NCBI RefSeq assembly: GCF_001426375.1
Contig: NZ_LMEO01000045.1
Coordinates: 867,173-931,172 of the forward strand
Origin: Paenibacillus sp. Root444D2
GTDB lineage: Bacteria > Bacillota > Bacilli > Paenibacillales > NBRC-103111
Direction: 5' to 3'
DNA length: 64,000 nucleotides
How positions within the stretch are numbered: the stretch's first letter is position 1; each line of letters opens with the position of its first letter. Positions 53,470-61,668 of the stretch are shown piece after piece. A program made the position numbers and the translations under genes. Below the pieces are notes generated by a model. It was given only the letters and a program-made list of their open reading frames with translations, searched no databases and had not been told where the DNA came from.

Positions 53470-54327
53470 TTACACCAGATTTAGATCCGCCAAAATGTCG
53501 TTGTTCAAGAGAGCCTCCATATCCTCGGGTGTGAAGCTTGGGAAAGGCATCTTTTGAGCGTATTCCGTCATTTTCCAAAGTCCTTTTATCGAGTCGTCAA
53601 CGGTGCAAATCGGGTAATCCGTTCCGAAGATTAATTTTTTCCAAACCCCGTATTCTTTAGCCAATGTGAGGGAGTTATAGAGCTGCCAGGGTCGATAATA
53701 AAGCGCAGAGACATCGGCGTAAACATGGGGATGCTTACGGATTACACTAATGGTCTCGCTTTCCCACGGATGGCCAAGGTGCGCAATGATGATTCTGAGC
53801 TCAGGGAAAGCCAATGCAATCTTCTCCACCTGTTCCGGGTGTGCCCATTGCATGGGTGCCCGTCGCGGGAACGTGGTCCCTTGATGGGTCAGAATCGGAA
53901 CCCTGTTATCCTCGCAATAACGGTAAATTCGTAGCATCCGCTCATCCATCGGATCGTAGGCTTGGTAAATGGGACTAGTTTTCAGCCCCCTTAGACCCAG
54001 ATTTTGCACACAATCCTTTAGTTCATCCAAAGCATTGTAGTCGTGTGGATCCACACAGGCAAAACCGATCAGCTTTTGCGGATCCCTACGGCAATACTCG
54101 GCTACGTACTCGTTAGGTACTTCAAATCCCAGGTGACGGCTGCGAAAGGCCAACACGATACATTTATCAACCTTCTTCATTTCCTCGTAGTGCTCATCCG
54201 GAGTAGTTCGCTGAACGGGTTTGCCGCGCATCTTAAAGCCTTCCGCCAAATATTCAGGACTATAATGATTCGGTTCCCCCAAATGCGTATGGTAATCTAT
54301 CAAAGCATATCCCTCCCAATCTGCCAT
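53470..54327 (-). CDS. Amidohydrolase-2 family hydrolase (first of three)
   Basis: 285 residues: HxH metal motif DYHTHLG (His13, His15), PILTHQGTTFPR, IIAHLGHPWESE and FGTDYPICTVDD (catalytic Asp). TIM-barrel metal enzymes of this group hydrolyse lactones or amides or decarboxylate aromatic acids. All metal ligands appear present. Part of the ~7.6-kb minus-strand operon that ends with the IclR gene. Confidence 0.87.
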   Translation of the reverse strand: MADWEGYALIDYHTHLGEPNHYSPEYLAEGFKMRGKPVQRTTPDEHYEEMKKVDKCIVLAFRSRHLGFEVPNEYVAEYCRRDPQKLIGFACVDPHDYNALDELKDCVQNLGLRGLKTSPIYQAYDPMDERMLRIYRYCEDNRVPILTHQGTTFPRRAPMQWAHPEQVEKIALAFPELRIIIAHLGHPWESETISVIRKHPHVYADVSALYYRPWQLYNSLTLAKEYGVWKKLIFGTDYPICTVDDSIKGLWKMTEYAQKMPFPSFTPEDMEALLNNDILADLNLV

Positions 54328-54365
54328 TCTACTTCACAATCCTGTGAAATTCGTTGCAAACTTTG

Positions 54366-55493
54366 CTAACGGACCCTGTAATGCTCCACCTTTTGCTCGT
54401 CGAGCTCTACTCCTAGTCCTGGCCGTTCCAACGGACGCGCCTCTCCGCCTTTTATCGGAAGCGGCTCCTTCAGGAGCATGTCTTCGTAGAAAAAAGGTCC
54501 AAGAATATCACACGGATACTCTTCGGCTCCAATTCCTTGTGTTGCCATAGCGAGATGAATCATCGCCGCGCTGGCAATTCCGAGCTCTAGATTGCTGCCA
54601 ACCGTGCAGGTGATGCCTGCCGCCTCAGCAACAGCGGCTGTTTTGCGGGCAGGACCGATGCCGCCGCCTTTGCCTATATACAAAGAGAGAACGTCCGCAG
54701 CGCCTGTTCGTACAAGAGCCATCGCATCCTGCAGCGAATTAAGGCTTTCGTCTGCGATGATCGGAACCGGTACTTTTCCCCGTACATCGGCGAGCCATGA
54801 CATATCCAGCGCCGGCACCGGCTGCTCGGCGAAATAGATGCCTGCCTCATCATACAAACGGCGAATCGTCTGTATCGCCACCCGGGACGACCAACCGCCA
54901 TTGGCGTCTACGCCCAATTTGACTTCTGAACCGACTGCTTCCCGCACCGCTTTGACACGTGCAACGTCGTACTCAGGTCCCGTCCCTACCTTCACTTTCA
55001 TCTTGCGAAAGCCTTGCTCCACCGCCCATGCAGCAATCTCTGCGGCCTTAGTTGGCTCTACACCAGTGACCGAAAACTTGGTAGGCACGAATTCTCTTAC
55101 CTGCCCTCCCAAGAGTCGATAGACAGGGAGACCGGCAACTTTGCCAAGAATATCCCATAAAGCCATTTCTAAAGCTGCCTTGGTAAAGGTGTTATGCGCG
55201 ATTCGTTTCTGAATGCGCTGCGTTAATACCTCAATGTTTAAGGGGTTTTCCCCGATGATTAGAGGTGCAAGGAAATTTCGGATGAAATGTTCAGCCGTCA
55301 CTTGATCCTCACCGCTCCAACCTGGCGTACAGGAGACCTCTCCCAAACCTATGAAGCCTTCATTAGTATGAACTTTAACCAATAAGAATGGCGAGACCAA
55401 ATGGTTGCCGCGACCTGAACGAATGGCACGTTCCGGATGAAGAGGGACTTGTACCGGGATCGTTTCGATGTGGGTTATTTTCAACAATTTCAT
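54366..55493 (-). CDS. Enolase-superfamily enzyme (mandelate racemase/muconate cycloisomerase type)
   Basis: 375 residues. Capping domain 1-130, then the barrel with Lys166 and Lys168 (KVKVG), Asp196 (GVDANGG), Glu223 (FAEQPVP), Asp248 (IIADES) as metal ligands, and Lys275 (YIGKGGG). The KxK plus lysine on the sixth strand is the muconate-lactonising/dipeptide-epimerase pattern: it abstracts the proton next to a carboxylate. It starts 4 bp inside the upstream amidohydrolase gene. Likely cycloisomerase, epimerase or racemase for the pathway's acid. Confidence 0.9.
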   Translation of the reverse strand: MKLLKITHIETIPVQVPLHPERAIRSGRGNHLVSPFLLVKVHTNEGFIGLGEVSCTPGWSGEDQVTAEHFIRNFLAPLIIGENPLNIEVLTQRIQKRIAHNTFTKAALEMALWDILGKVAGLPVYRLLGGQVREFVPTKFSVTGVEPTKAAEIAAWAVEQGFRKMKVKVGTGPEYDVARVKAVREAVGSEVKLGVDANGGWSSRVAIQTIRRLYDEAGIYFAEQPVPALDMSWLADVRGKVPVPIIADESLNSLQDAMALVRTGAADVLSLYIGKGGGIGPARKTAAVAEAAGITCTVGSNLELGIASAAMIHLAMATQGIGAEEYPCDILGPFFYEDMLLKEPLPIKGGEARPLERPGLGVELDEQKVEHYRVR

Positions 55494-56257
55494 CTCCTTT
55501 CTTCAACGGGTCTGCCTAATAGCCGAAGGGCGTTTGACCCTAGAATCCGATCCTTGACTGTCATGGGTATTTCCAGCGCGTCAAATTCACGAAAACGGTA
55601 ATCAACATAAGGCTGCTCGGCTGTATGAAACAACCCGCCGTCCGTCCCGAACACAATTTGTTCCAGCGGGACCTGCGCTACGATTTGCTCCATGGCAAAG
55701 GGCGGCGTCGCACACATGCATAAGTAGACGTTGTGATGTCGTCTACCCGCAGCAATTGCTTCTGGCCAGAGATCGTGAAGCCCAGCATGTCCGAGGATCA
55801 CTTTAAGCTTCGGGTGACGTGCCGCCAGCTCAGCAATCTGCAACGGCGAGGAGTAAGGCGGCGTACCGTCATGAAAGAAAAGTGGAATTCCTAAAGCCTC
55901 AGCTGCCTCACAGATAGGTGCCATAAATGTTTCTAGTGGACTGAATCCCTGCAGCCAATTATGAAACTTAACCCCTCTCATCCCAAGTTTAGTAACGCAC
56001 CGCTCCACTTCCTTGTCAGCCCCGACTTTTCGCGGATCTACCGTACAGAAGGGCACGAGCCGATCTGGAAACGAGACGCACCATTCAGAGAGGTAATCAT
56101 TACAGGCTACCGGATCCTGCCAAAATCCGTCTATCGTAAGCATCACGCTAATATCGATTCCATGCTTATCCATGAATTTGATATAGTCCTCGGAACGATA
56201 AGGATAGTTGCCGTCCCCTAACCTTCCTGGCTGGTGTACGTGAAAGTCGATCTTCAT
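55490..56257 (-). CDS. Amidohydrolase-2 family hydrolase (second of three)
   Basis: About 255 residues from the ATG at 56257, which has GGAGG 7 bp upstream; an in-frame start at 56287 has no ribosome site. IDFHVHQPG (His6, His8), GMRGVKFHNWLQGF, PLFFHDGTPPYS, VILGHAGLHDLWPE and FGTDGGLF keep the usual metal and catalytic residues. It probably hydrolyses a cyclic or carboxylated intermediate; related in sequence to the next gene (VKxHxxLQGF and TPxYxxPLQxxELA patterns), suggesting local duplication. Confidence 0.87.
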   Translation of the reverse strand: MKIDFHVHQPGRLGDGNYPYRSEDYIKFMDKHGIDISVMLTIDGFWQDPVACNDYLSEWCVSFPDRLVPFCTVDPRKVGADKEVERCVTKLGMRGVKFHNWLQGFSPLETFMAPICEAAEALGIPLFFHDGTPPYSSPLQIAELAARHPKLKVILGHAGLHDLWPEAIAAGRRHHNVYLCMCATPPFAMEQIVAQVPLEQIVFGTDGGLFHTAEQPYVDYRFREFDALEIPMTVKDRILGSNALRLLGRPVEERR

Positions 56258-56296
56258 GATCATGCCTCCAGACATTCTATAATCCACCCTTAGGAA

Positions 56297-57034
56297 TTAG
56301 CGGAACCGTGCGGCCAACAGCCGCTCCATATTTCCGCCTAATATGGCTGCCTTTTCAGCTTCGGTTACATCGATAGCTCTGACCTTTTCCACCTCGAGAG
56401 TCATGCGGGAAACAGGATGATTGCTGGAAAATATAATACGTTCAGGCCCAATGACCTTGCACAGGCGAGCCATACCTCGCTCCGGAAAATCATGAGCAGT
56501 ATCCCCAAAAATATTCGATGCTCTTTCCAGCGCCGGAAAGGCATCGATCCAAAAGTCAGTCTTACCGTTCTTTCCCATTATAAACGCAACTTCTGGGTAG
56601 GTTAAAGCAAGCTCCGTAAGCTGCAATGGCAAGGCATAAGCTGGTGTCCCAGTGTGAACATAGACCGGTGCGCGATGACGAGCAGCGACTTCGATCAGCG
56701 GATGAACCAATGACTCCATGATCATAAATCCTTGCAGAGGCGGATGCAGCTTGACTGCTGCCGCCCCCTCCCCCAATGCCCTCTCCAACTCAGCAACAGC
56801 CGCCCCTTCGTACCAAGGGTTGGCTGTTGCATATGCGAGAAACCGGTCCGGATAACGCTTAGCAAGCGCAAGCACCCGATCATTGCCTTCCCGATTATGA
56901 ACGGCCATCTCTCGATCGATCGGGCTGATCAACGCTCGGTTAATACCGCAGCTGTCCATCTGCTCCAGCATACGTTCCGGAACTACCCGGTGGTAGCGTC
57001 CTTCACCGATCTGTACATGAGCGTCAATATTCAC
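56297..57034 (-). CDS. Amidohydrolase-like protein with altered metal site (third of three)
   Basis: 245 residues. It aligns with the preceding protein (AAVKLHPPLQGFMI, PVYVHTGTPAYALPLQLTELALTYP), but the first metal motif is DAHVQIG, so the second His of HxH is Gln, and the catalytic FGTDxP is replaced by FSSNHP. The barrel is intact, so it may be a pseudo-enzyme, a partner subunit, or use one remaining metal site. It overlaps the oxidoreductase gene by 4 bp. Confidence 0.85.
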   Translation of the reverse strand: MNIDAHVQIGEGRYHRVVPERMLEQMDSCGINRALISPIDREMAVHNREGNDRVLALAKRYPDRFLAYATANPWYEGAAVAELERALGEGAAAVKLHPPLQGFMIMESLVHPLIEVAARHRAPVYVHTGTPAYALPLQLTELALTYPEVAFIMGKNGKTDFWIDAFPALERASNIFGDTAHDFPERGMARLCKVIGPERIIFSSNHPVSRMTLEVEKVRAIDVTEAEKAAILGGNMERLLAARFR

Positions 57035-58059
57035 ATTATCCCCTCCTGTTTCATTTCCACAGGGTTCCCGGTCGCCATCGCATCAGCGATAGCTAAAGTG
57101 AGACGAAGACTTGCGATGCCTTCGCGACTGCCAGGTACAGGGGTACGACGCATACGGATATAATCCGTAAACTTCGAAAGCTGCGTCCGGAAGCAAGACC
57201 GCGCTCTATCCTCTGACAATTGCACCCTTTCGGTTATCTTTCCCTCAATTATAACAGCTTCATTGTTAATCCGGTCTAAATAAGCCATTCCGCCTGGTCC
57301 GAGGATATGGAATTCTCCTTTTGGCAGGTGAGGGTAAAACCAGCCGATTTCCAACTTTGCCCGATCGCCATTAGCAAACTCAATATGGGCGGCATTATAA
57401 TTGGGCGAAGGAAATTCAGGTCGGGAGGTCAATCCGTACGCGACTACACGCACAGGGGACGAGCCCGTTAAGTAGGCCAAATAATCCGCTGCATGGGCGC
57501 CGTCGTGAATACAGGGCGGTCCATGGTGTAACGTGTTTAAAATACGTTCGTAATGCTCAGGATTACCCTCAGGGTCCAAAAGTTCATCGAAAATACCTAG
57601 TCGGAATTGCAAAGGACGACCAAGCCGGCCTCTTGCAACCCAGCCTTGCAATGCTTCCATTAACGGACCGTGCCGGTATGTAAATCCTACCTGAAGCAAG
57701 CTCCCGCTTTGCCGTTCGGCAGCCGCCATCTTCTCCGCCTCCGCAACCGATGTGGCCATTGGCTTCTCACACAGAACATCCTTACCGGCGTTCAGCGCAT
57801 CGATTGTAATGCCGGGTGTTACCCAAGGGGGTGTGCAGACCAGAACTGCGTCCACGTTTGCATCGGCAAGAATGCGCTGGTAATCTGTCGTATGATAGAC
57901 ATCGCCGCAATTGAGTGCGGCATTCTCAGCCCGTTGTGGGTTTGCATCACAAACAGCTATCAAGCGAACCGCTGGATTCTCCATCAGAGCCGGCAGGTGC
58001 TGTGCTATAACAATATCGCCGCAACCGATAATACCAATACCTAAAGAACGGTTAGACAC
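57031..58059 (-). CDS. Gfo/Idh/MocA-family oxidoreductase
   Basis: 342 residues: Rossmann motif GIGIIGCGDIVIAQHLPAL (GxGxxG near residues 9-14), CEKPMATSVAEAEKM (catalytic Lys in EKP), and DGAHAADYLAYLTG in the substrate domain. NAD(P)-dependent dehydrogenase for a sugar-like or hydroxy-acid substrate. It lies second in the operon, 21 bp after the U32-like gene. Confidence 0.9.
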   Translation of the reverse strand: MSNRSLGIGIIGCGDIVIAQHLPALMENPAVRLIAVCDANPQRAENAALNCGDVYHTTDYQRILADANVDAVLVCTPPWVTPGITIDALNAGKDVLCEKPMATSVAEAEKMAAAERQSGSLLQVGFTYRHGPLMEALQGWVARGRLGRPLQFRLGIFDELLDPEGNPEHYERILNTLHHGPPCIHDGAHAADYLAYLTGSSPVRVVAYGLTSRPEFPSPNYNAAHIEFANGDRAKLEIGWFYPHLPKGEFHILGPGGMAYLDRINNEAVIIEGKITERVQLSEDRARSCFRTQLSKFTDYIRMRRTPVPGSREGIASLRLTLAIADAMATGNPVEMKQEGIM

Positions 58060-58080
58060 TGAGTTTCCCCCATTCGGCGG

Positions 58081-59010
58081 TTAAATTTGAGGCACAGCCA
58101 GATCGCTGGCACCCATCTCGGACATGACAGCCTCTGGATAATAACGGCGAAGAATTTCAAGGCCAATGGCAGCCCGCCGCACCTTCTCCCGACATTGAGC
58201 CACGGCCATCTGCTCAATATGAACACCGCTCGGATAAACATTAACTGCATTACGTAGCCCGAATTTCACATAGACAGGGGATACCACGCGCACGATTTCT
58301 GGAATTTCATAGAAGCGGATCGAACCGCCAAAATCATCCGGAGACTCCACATAGAGGTCAAGTGGGATGTTAACAGCTTGGCGGATTGCTCCCAGTCTCG
58401 TAAGTGTAAGTGACGAGGGTACATTGTAGGTGCCCGCTCCCATCTCCTCGAGATGTCTGATTGATACCGGGTTTGCGGCGCCCATGGATACAGAAACCTT
58501 AACCACTAAATCGGCAGGAAGCTGGCCTGCCTTCTTCATCTCGTTTACGATAAAGAGAAGACCTTCGTCAGCCACCAAAACACCACGAAGCCCCAGTCGG
58601 CAGCCGCGCTTGATGTCCTCCAAGGCATAAACCAGTTGATCCATCCCCTCATGGCGCAAAGCTTGACCTTTACCCGACGGAGTATGACTAGCAGCCGTTA
58701 TATCCCAAGTCGAGCGCGGTCCTACAAATAGGCTCACCTCAATACCGTGACCGGCTGCAAGCGCTAACATCTCGCGGATTTCTGCATCGGTACAGAGCAT
58801 GATACCACTTCCTTGAGAGACACGATGGATAGGCACTTCATACTCTTTTGACGCCTCTATTACTGCAGCAAGTACGTTTGGACCTTCTACGCTTGGTATT
58901 TCAATCCGGACTTGGGCACCATCTGGAAATCGTTTAGTAGAATTGGGAAGTTGGTGAACATCTCCGGTAGGCAAACCTAATCCTGCTAAAAACTTATGAG
59001 TTTCTTCCAC
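58081..59010 (-). CDS. TIM-barrel protein resembling peptidase U32
   Basis: 309 residues. Strand-helix repeats with LGLRGVLVADEGLLFIVNEMKKAG, VVKVSVSMGAANPVSIRHLEEMGAGTYNV and PSSLTLTRLGAIRQAV resemble the barrel of U32-type proteins, which include real peptidases, RNA-hydroxylation factors and ubiquinone-synthesis proteins. The cysteines typical of the Fe-S members are absent. First gene of the operon, so likely a pathway enzyme, perhaps opening a ring or removing a peptide bond; the reaction is unknown. Confidence 0.6.
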   Translation of the reverse strand: MEETHKFLAGLGLPTGDVHQLPNSTKRFPDGAQVRIEIPSVEGPNVLAAVIEASKEYEVPIHRVSQGSGIMLCTDAEIREMLALAAGHGIEVSLFVGPRSTWDITAASHTPSGKGQALRHEGMDQLVYALEDIKRGCRLGLRGVLVADEGLLFIVNEMKKAGQLPADLVVKVSVSMGAANPVSIRHLEEMGAGTYNVPSSLTLTRLGAIRQAVNIPLDLYVESPDDFGGSIRFYEIPEIVRVVSPVYVKFGLRNAVNVYPSGVHIEQMAVAQCREKVRRAAIGLEILRRYYPEAVMSEMGASDLAVPQI

Positions 59011-59041
59011 AAAAGCACCTCCAATAGAATTGGTTCATTAT

Positions 59042-59059
59042 TTTGAAACACACTTCAAA
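59042..59059. promoter_or_regulatory. Inverted repeat TTTGAA-N6-TTCAAA, candidate IclR operator
   Basis: A perfect 6-bp inverted repeat (59042-59047, 59054-59059) lies in the divergent region between the U32-like operon (minus) and the creatininase gene (plus), overlapping the likely -35 box of the latter. IclR-type sites are often short AT-rich inverted repeats of this kind. Confidence 0.45.
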
Positions 59060-59080
59060 TTTTATTAAAAAAAGTATAAT
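59054..59080 (+). promoter_or_regulatory. Promoter of the creatininase-family gene
   Basis: TATAAT at 59075-59080 with TTCAAA at 59054-59059 (15-bp spacer; 17 bp to the overlapping TAATAT). About 20 bp upstream of AAAGGAGG. Confidence 0.5.
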
Positions 59081-59130
59081 ATAGAACTAAGACATATGTA
59101 AAGGAGGTATTTCCAATACAAATATCCAAC

Positions 59131-59904
59131 GTGAGACCTAGGAGTTTGCGATTCCACGAATTGACCCGCACAGAGATCGGACATTGGGCGCCCGAAACGA
59201 CCGTCGTTCTTCCTGTGGCGGCGATAGAGCAACATGGACCTCATCTTCCCGTACATGTAGACTCCATAATCGCTGAAAATATCTCCATTGCTGCCGCCTC
59301 GCAGGCCAATCAGGAGATTCCGATTTTGGTCTGTCCGGCCATCGTTTATGGTGCCTCGCATCACCATCTGATCTATCCCGGCGCTTTGTCTCTCTCCACT
59401 GAAACACTGCTTCGAGTGTTGAATGACTTAACAGATTCTTTAGTAAGCAGCGGCTTCCGACGAATTTATCTCCTCAATTCCCACGGCGGTAACGAGGAAT
59501 GCGTTAGGCTCGCTGCCCGTGAGCTGGCCCTACGTCACCCCGTGATTGCAGGAGCCGCATCCTATTGGACGATCGCTTGGGAGGCGATCTTGCGTGAGGG
59601 AAGAGCGGCGAGCCTTGGTATTGTGCCCGGCCATGCCGGAGGTTTCGAGACATCGCTAATGATGGCCTTACATCCGGAGTTGGTGCAAACGGATCAGCTT
59701 CCTCTCCCACTGCAACGCTCAATCCCTACGGTGCCTAAAGATCCGGCTGCCGGACCGCTCGTCCAACGTCACGGTAGTTGGGCAGCCATAGACGGTTACA
59801 GCGACAACGCAGGACAGGCCAATGCCGAACACGGGAAACTGTTGATTGATCTTATTAACCGAGCTGTAGCTGCGGAATTTGTCCGATTCCATCAACTACT
59901 ATGA
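59131..59904 (+). CDS. Creatininase-family amidohydrolase
   Basis: 257 residues. The metal-site motifs are clear: VLPVAAIEQHGPHLPVHVDSIIAE (Glu, His, Asp ligands), NSHGGNEE and PGHAGGFETSLMMALHPE. Members open small cyclic amides (creatinine) or hydrolyse formamide-like bonds, for example in riboflavin-analogue synthesis. The ATG/GTG choice is odd: GTG at 59131 is 23 bp from the strong AAAGGAGG, while an in-frame ATA at 59116 has ideal spacing. Divergent from the amidohydrolase operon, sharing its regulatory region. Confidence 0.9.
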   Translation: MRPRSLRFHELTRTEIGHWAPETTVVLPVAAIEQHGPHLPVHVDSIIAENISIAAASQANQEIPILVCPAIVYGASHHHLIYPGALSLSTETLLRVLNDLTDSLVSSGFRRIYLLNSHGGNEECVRLAARELALRHPVIAGAASYWTIAWEAILREGRAASLGIVPGHAGGFETSLMMALHPELVQTDQLPLPLQRSIPTVPKDPAAGPLVQRHGSWAAIDGYSDNAGQANAEHGKLLIDLINRAVAAEFVRFHQLL

Positions 59905-59940
59905 ATAAGAAGTTGGATCAAAGTGTCTGAAATCAAAATG

Positions 59941-59973
59941 AAGAGGAAGTCATAGACTGACTTTCTCTTTTTT
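59941..59973 (+). terminator. Terminator after the creatininase gene
   Basis: AAGAGGAAGTCA/TGACTTTCTCTT stem with one mismatch and a run of T. It separates the gene from the ABC importer downstream. Confidence 0.8.
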
Positions 59974-60058
59974 CTATCTATCGTTCGACCTGCCACTAAT
60001 CACGTCATATATCCTAACGTGTTTTTTTGTTTTTTTAATGGATAATTTACTAATATTT

Positions 60059-60073
60059 ATGTAAACGATATCA
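60059..60073 (+). promoter_or_regulatory. Catabolite-responsive element (cre box)
   Basis: ATGTAAACGATATCA fits the consensus WTGNAANCGNWNNCW at every position. It lies 69 bp upstream of the probable -35 box of the set 4 importer, which suggests control by CcpA. Confidence 0.65.
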
Positions 60074-60141
60074 TTTTCGTTTTTCGCCATGAAATAGCGT
60101 CATATTACATAACATCAAGATATTTTTTTTGCATTTGCGTC

Positions 60142-60170
60142 TTGAAATTAAGTCATCAAGATGATAAATT
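60142..60170 (+). promoter_or_regulatory. Promoter of the set 4 importer operon
   Basis: TTGAAA (60142-60147), 17-bp spacer, TAAATT (60165-60170), 60 bp upstream of the binding protein start. Confidence 0.5.
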
Positions 60171-60198
60171 AATTCTACAATCGATTTCTTGTACTCAA

Positions 60199-60214
60199 GT
60201 TCAATATATTGAAC
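60199..60214. promoter_or_regulatory. Perfect 16-bp palindrome in the leader of the set 4 importer
   Basis: GTTCAATATATTGAAC reads the same on both strands and sits between the promoter and the AAGGGGG ribosome site, a typical position for a repressor operator. Half-sites TTCAA/TTGAA recall those of the 59042-59059 repeat in opposite arrangement. Confidence 0.5.
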
Positions 60215-60229
60215 CTAAGGGGGAACGAC

Positions 60230-61609
60230 ATGCACCGTAATTTGAAGAACTATATTGGCTCTATTCTCTTTACTAGTCTCTTAGCGACGACCGCCTGCAG
60301 CAGCTCTACACCAACCTCGACTATTGGCGACACCAGCACTCCTACTCCTGCTAACCAAACTCCAGCAACCCAAGCAACAAAAGTGATTAAAGGCGGCCCA
60401 TTGGAAGTTGGAGCGCTTTGGCCCGAAGGCTCTGATAATTTTAAAGCAGTCCAACGTGTAGGCGATAATTTGGCAAAGCAATTCTCCGGTACTCTGATGA
60501 CTTACACTTTTTCTAATACGAAAGCTCGCCCGCAACTCGAGCTGCGTTGGAAAAGCGGCGATCCGTTGGATGTAGATAACATTTTCAACGGGGCCAATGC
60601 CAGCTCTTATCACTGGGTGGAAGAAGGCCAATTGAAAAACATCACCGACACTTTGAAAACGACCAAGCGTTCCGATTACGACGGTAAAACTTGGGAGGAT
60701 TCGATCATGCCGCTTTTTCGCTCGTTCTCACAATATAAGGGCCAGTATTATGCAGTCCCCGATCAGGCAATCGTATTAGGACTCTATTACAATAAAAAGA
60801 TGTTCGAACAGCACGGACTCAAACCTCCGGCCACATGGGATGATCTGATTCAGGTATCCGCAGCTCTAAAAGCTAAAGGCGTGGATCCGATTGCAGTCAC
60901 TGGAACAAACAATGGCTATATGGGCATGTGGTGGGACTATTTGCTGCAAAGGGAGGTCGGTACACAGGCCGTGATGGACGTCGCTTGGGGTAACAAAAAG
61001 GCCGCCGATAACCCCGGCTTCCTGAGGGCTGCGAAGAAGCTGGAGCAACTGGTGAGCGATGGCGACTTCCTGAAAGGCTTCGAAGGGACAGACTTCACCG
61101 GTGCACAGACTGAATTTTTCCGTGGCAAAGCCGGCATGATTCTGATGGGCTCATGGCTGGTTGGCGAGATGAAGCAGTCCATTCCCGCTGATTTCCAGAT
61201 CGGAATCGTACCGTTTCCGACGATACCGGGTGGCCAGGGCGACCAGAAGGGTGTCTTAGGCACCGTTTTCCAATGGAGCACCGCCAATAAATCGAAGAAC
61301 CCGGATCTCGCAGTTGAATATCTTCGGACCCTTACCTCCAAAGAGGAGCAGACAGTCCGGTCCAAAGATCTTGGGTTCATCTCACCATACGAAGGCGTTC
61401 CGACCCCTGCTTCCATTCCCGGGCTGGACAGCATGCTGAAGGATGCAGCGAACGCCTCACTCACTTATTACTATTATGGGATCATCTTTGACAAGCAACG
61501 GGCTGATGCTTGGTACTTGCCTGTCACTCACCTCTACTTCAAGAGTGTCAAAGCGGAGCAAATGGTGCAGGAGATCGATACCAATCTCACACGACTACGT
61601 GGCCAATAA
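60230..61609 (+). CDS. Solute-binding lipoprotein of a MalEFG-type importer (set 4)
   Basis: About 459 residues from the ATG at 60230 (AAGGGGG upstream); a TTG further upstream would lie inside the palindrome. Signal peptide with a lipobox-like TTAC, then a Ser/Thr/Pro-rich linker. The body is a family-1 binding protein (YYNKKMFEQHGLKPPATWDDL, GKAGMILMGSWLVGEM, DLAVEYLRTLTSKEEQ), smaller and different from sets 1-3. It should bind a sugar or similar polar solute outside the cell. Confidence 0.92.
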   Translation: MHRNLKNYIGSILFTSLLATTACSSSTPTSTIGDTSTPTPANQTPATQATKVIKGGPLEVGALWPEGSDNFKAVQRVGDNLAKQFSGTLMTYTFSNTKARPQLELRWKSGDPLDVDNIFNGANASSYHWVEEGQLKNITDTLKTTKRSDYDGKTWEDSIMPLFRSFSQYKGQYYAVPDQAIVLGLYYNKKMFEQHGLKPPATWDDLIQVSAALKAKGVDPIAVTGTNNGYMGMWWDYLLQREVGTQAVMDVAWGNKKAADNPGFLRAAKKLEQLVSDGDFLKGFEGTDFTGAQTEFFRGKAGMILMGSWLVGEMKQSIPADFQIGIVPFPTIPGGQGDQKGVLGTVFQWSTANKSKNPDLAVEYLRTLTSKEEQTVRSKDLGFISPYEGVPTPASIPGLDSMLKDAANASLTYYYYGIIFDKQRADAWYLPVTHLYFKSVKAEQMVQEIDTNLTRLRGQ

Positions 61610-61668
61610 AACATCAATGTGCGGGGTGGCAGTCGCCCCCCGCCACTATTTTTTCTCAGGAGGTCCAT

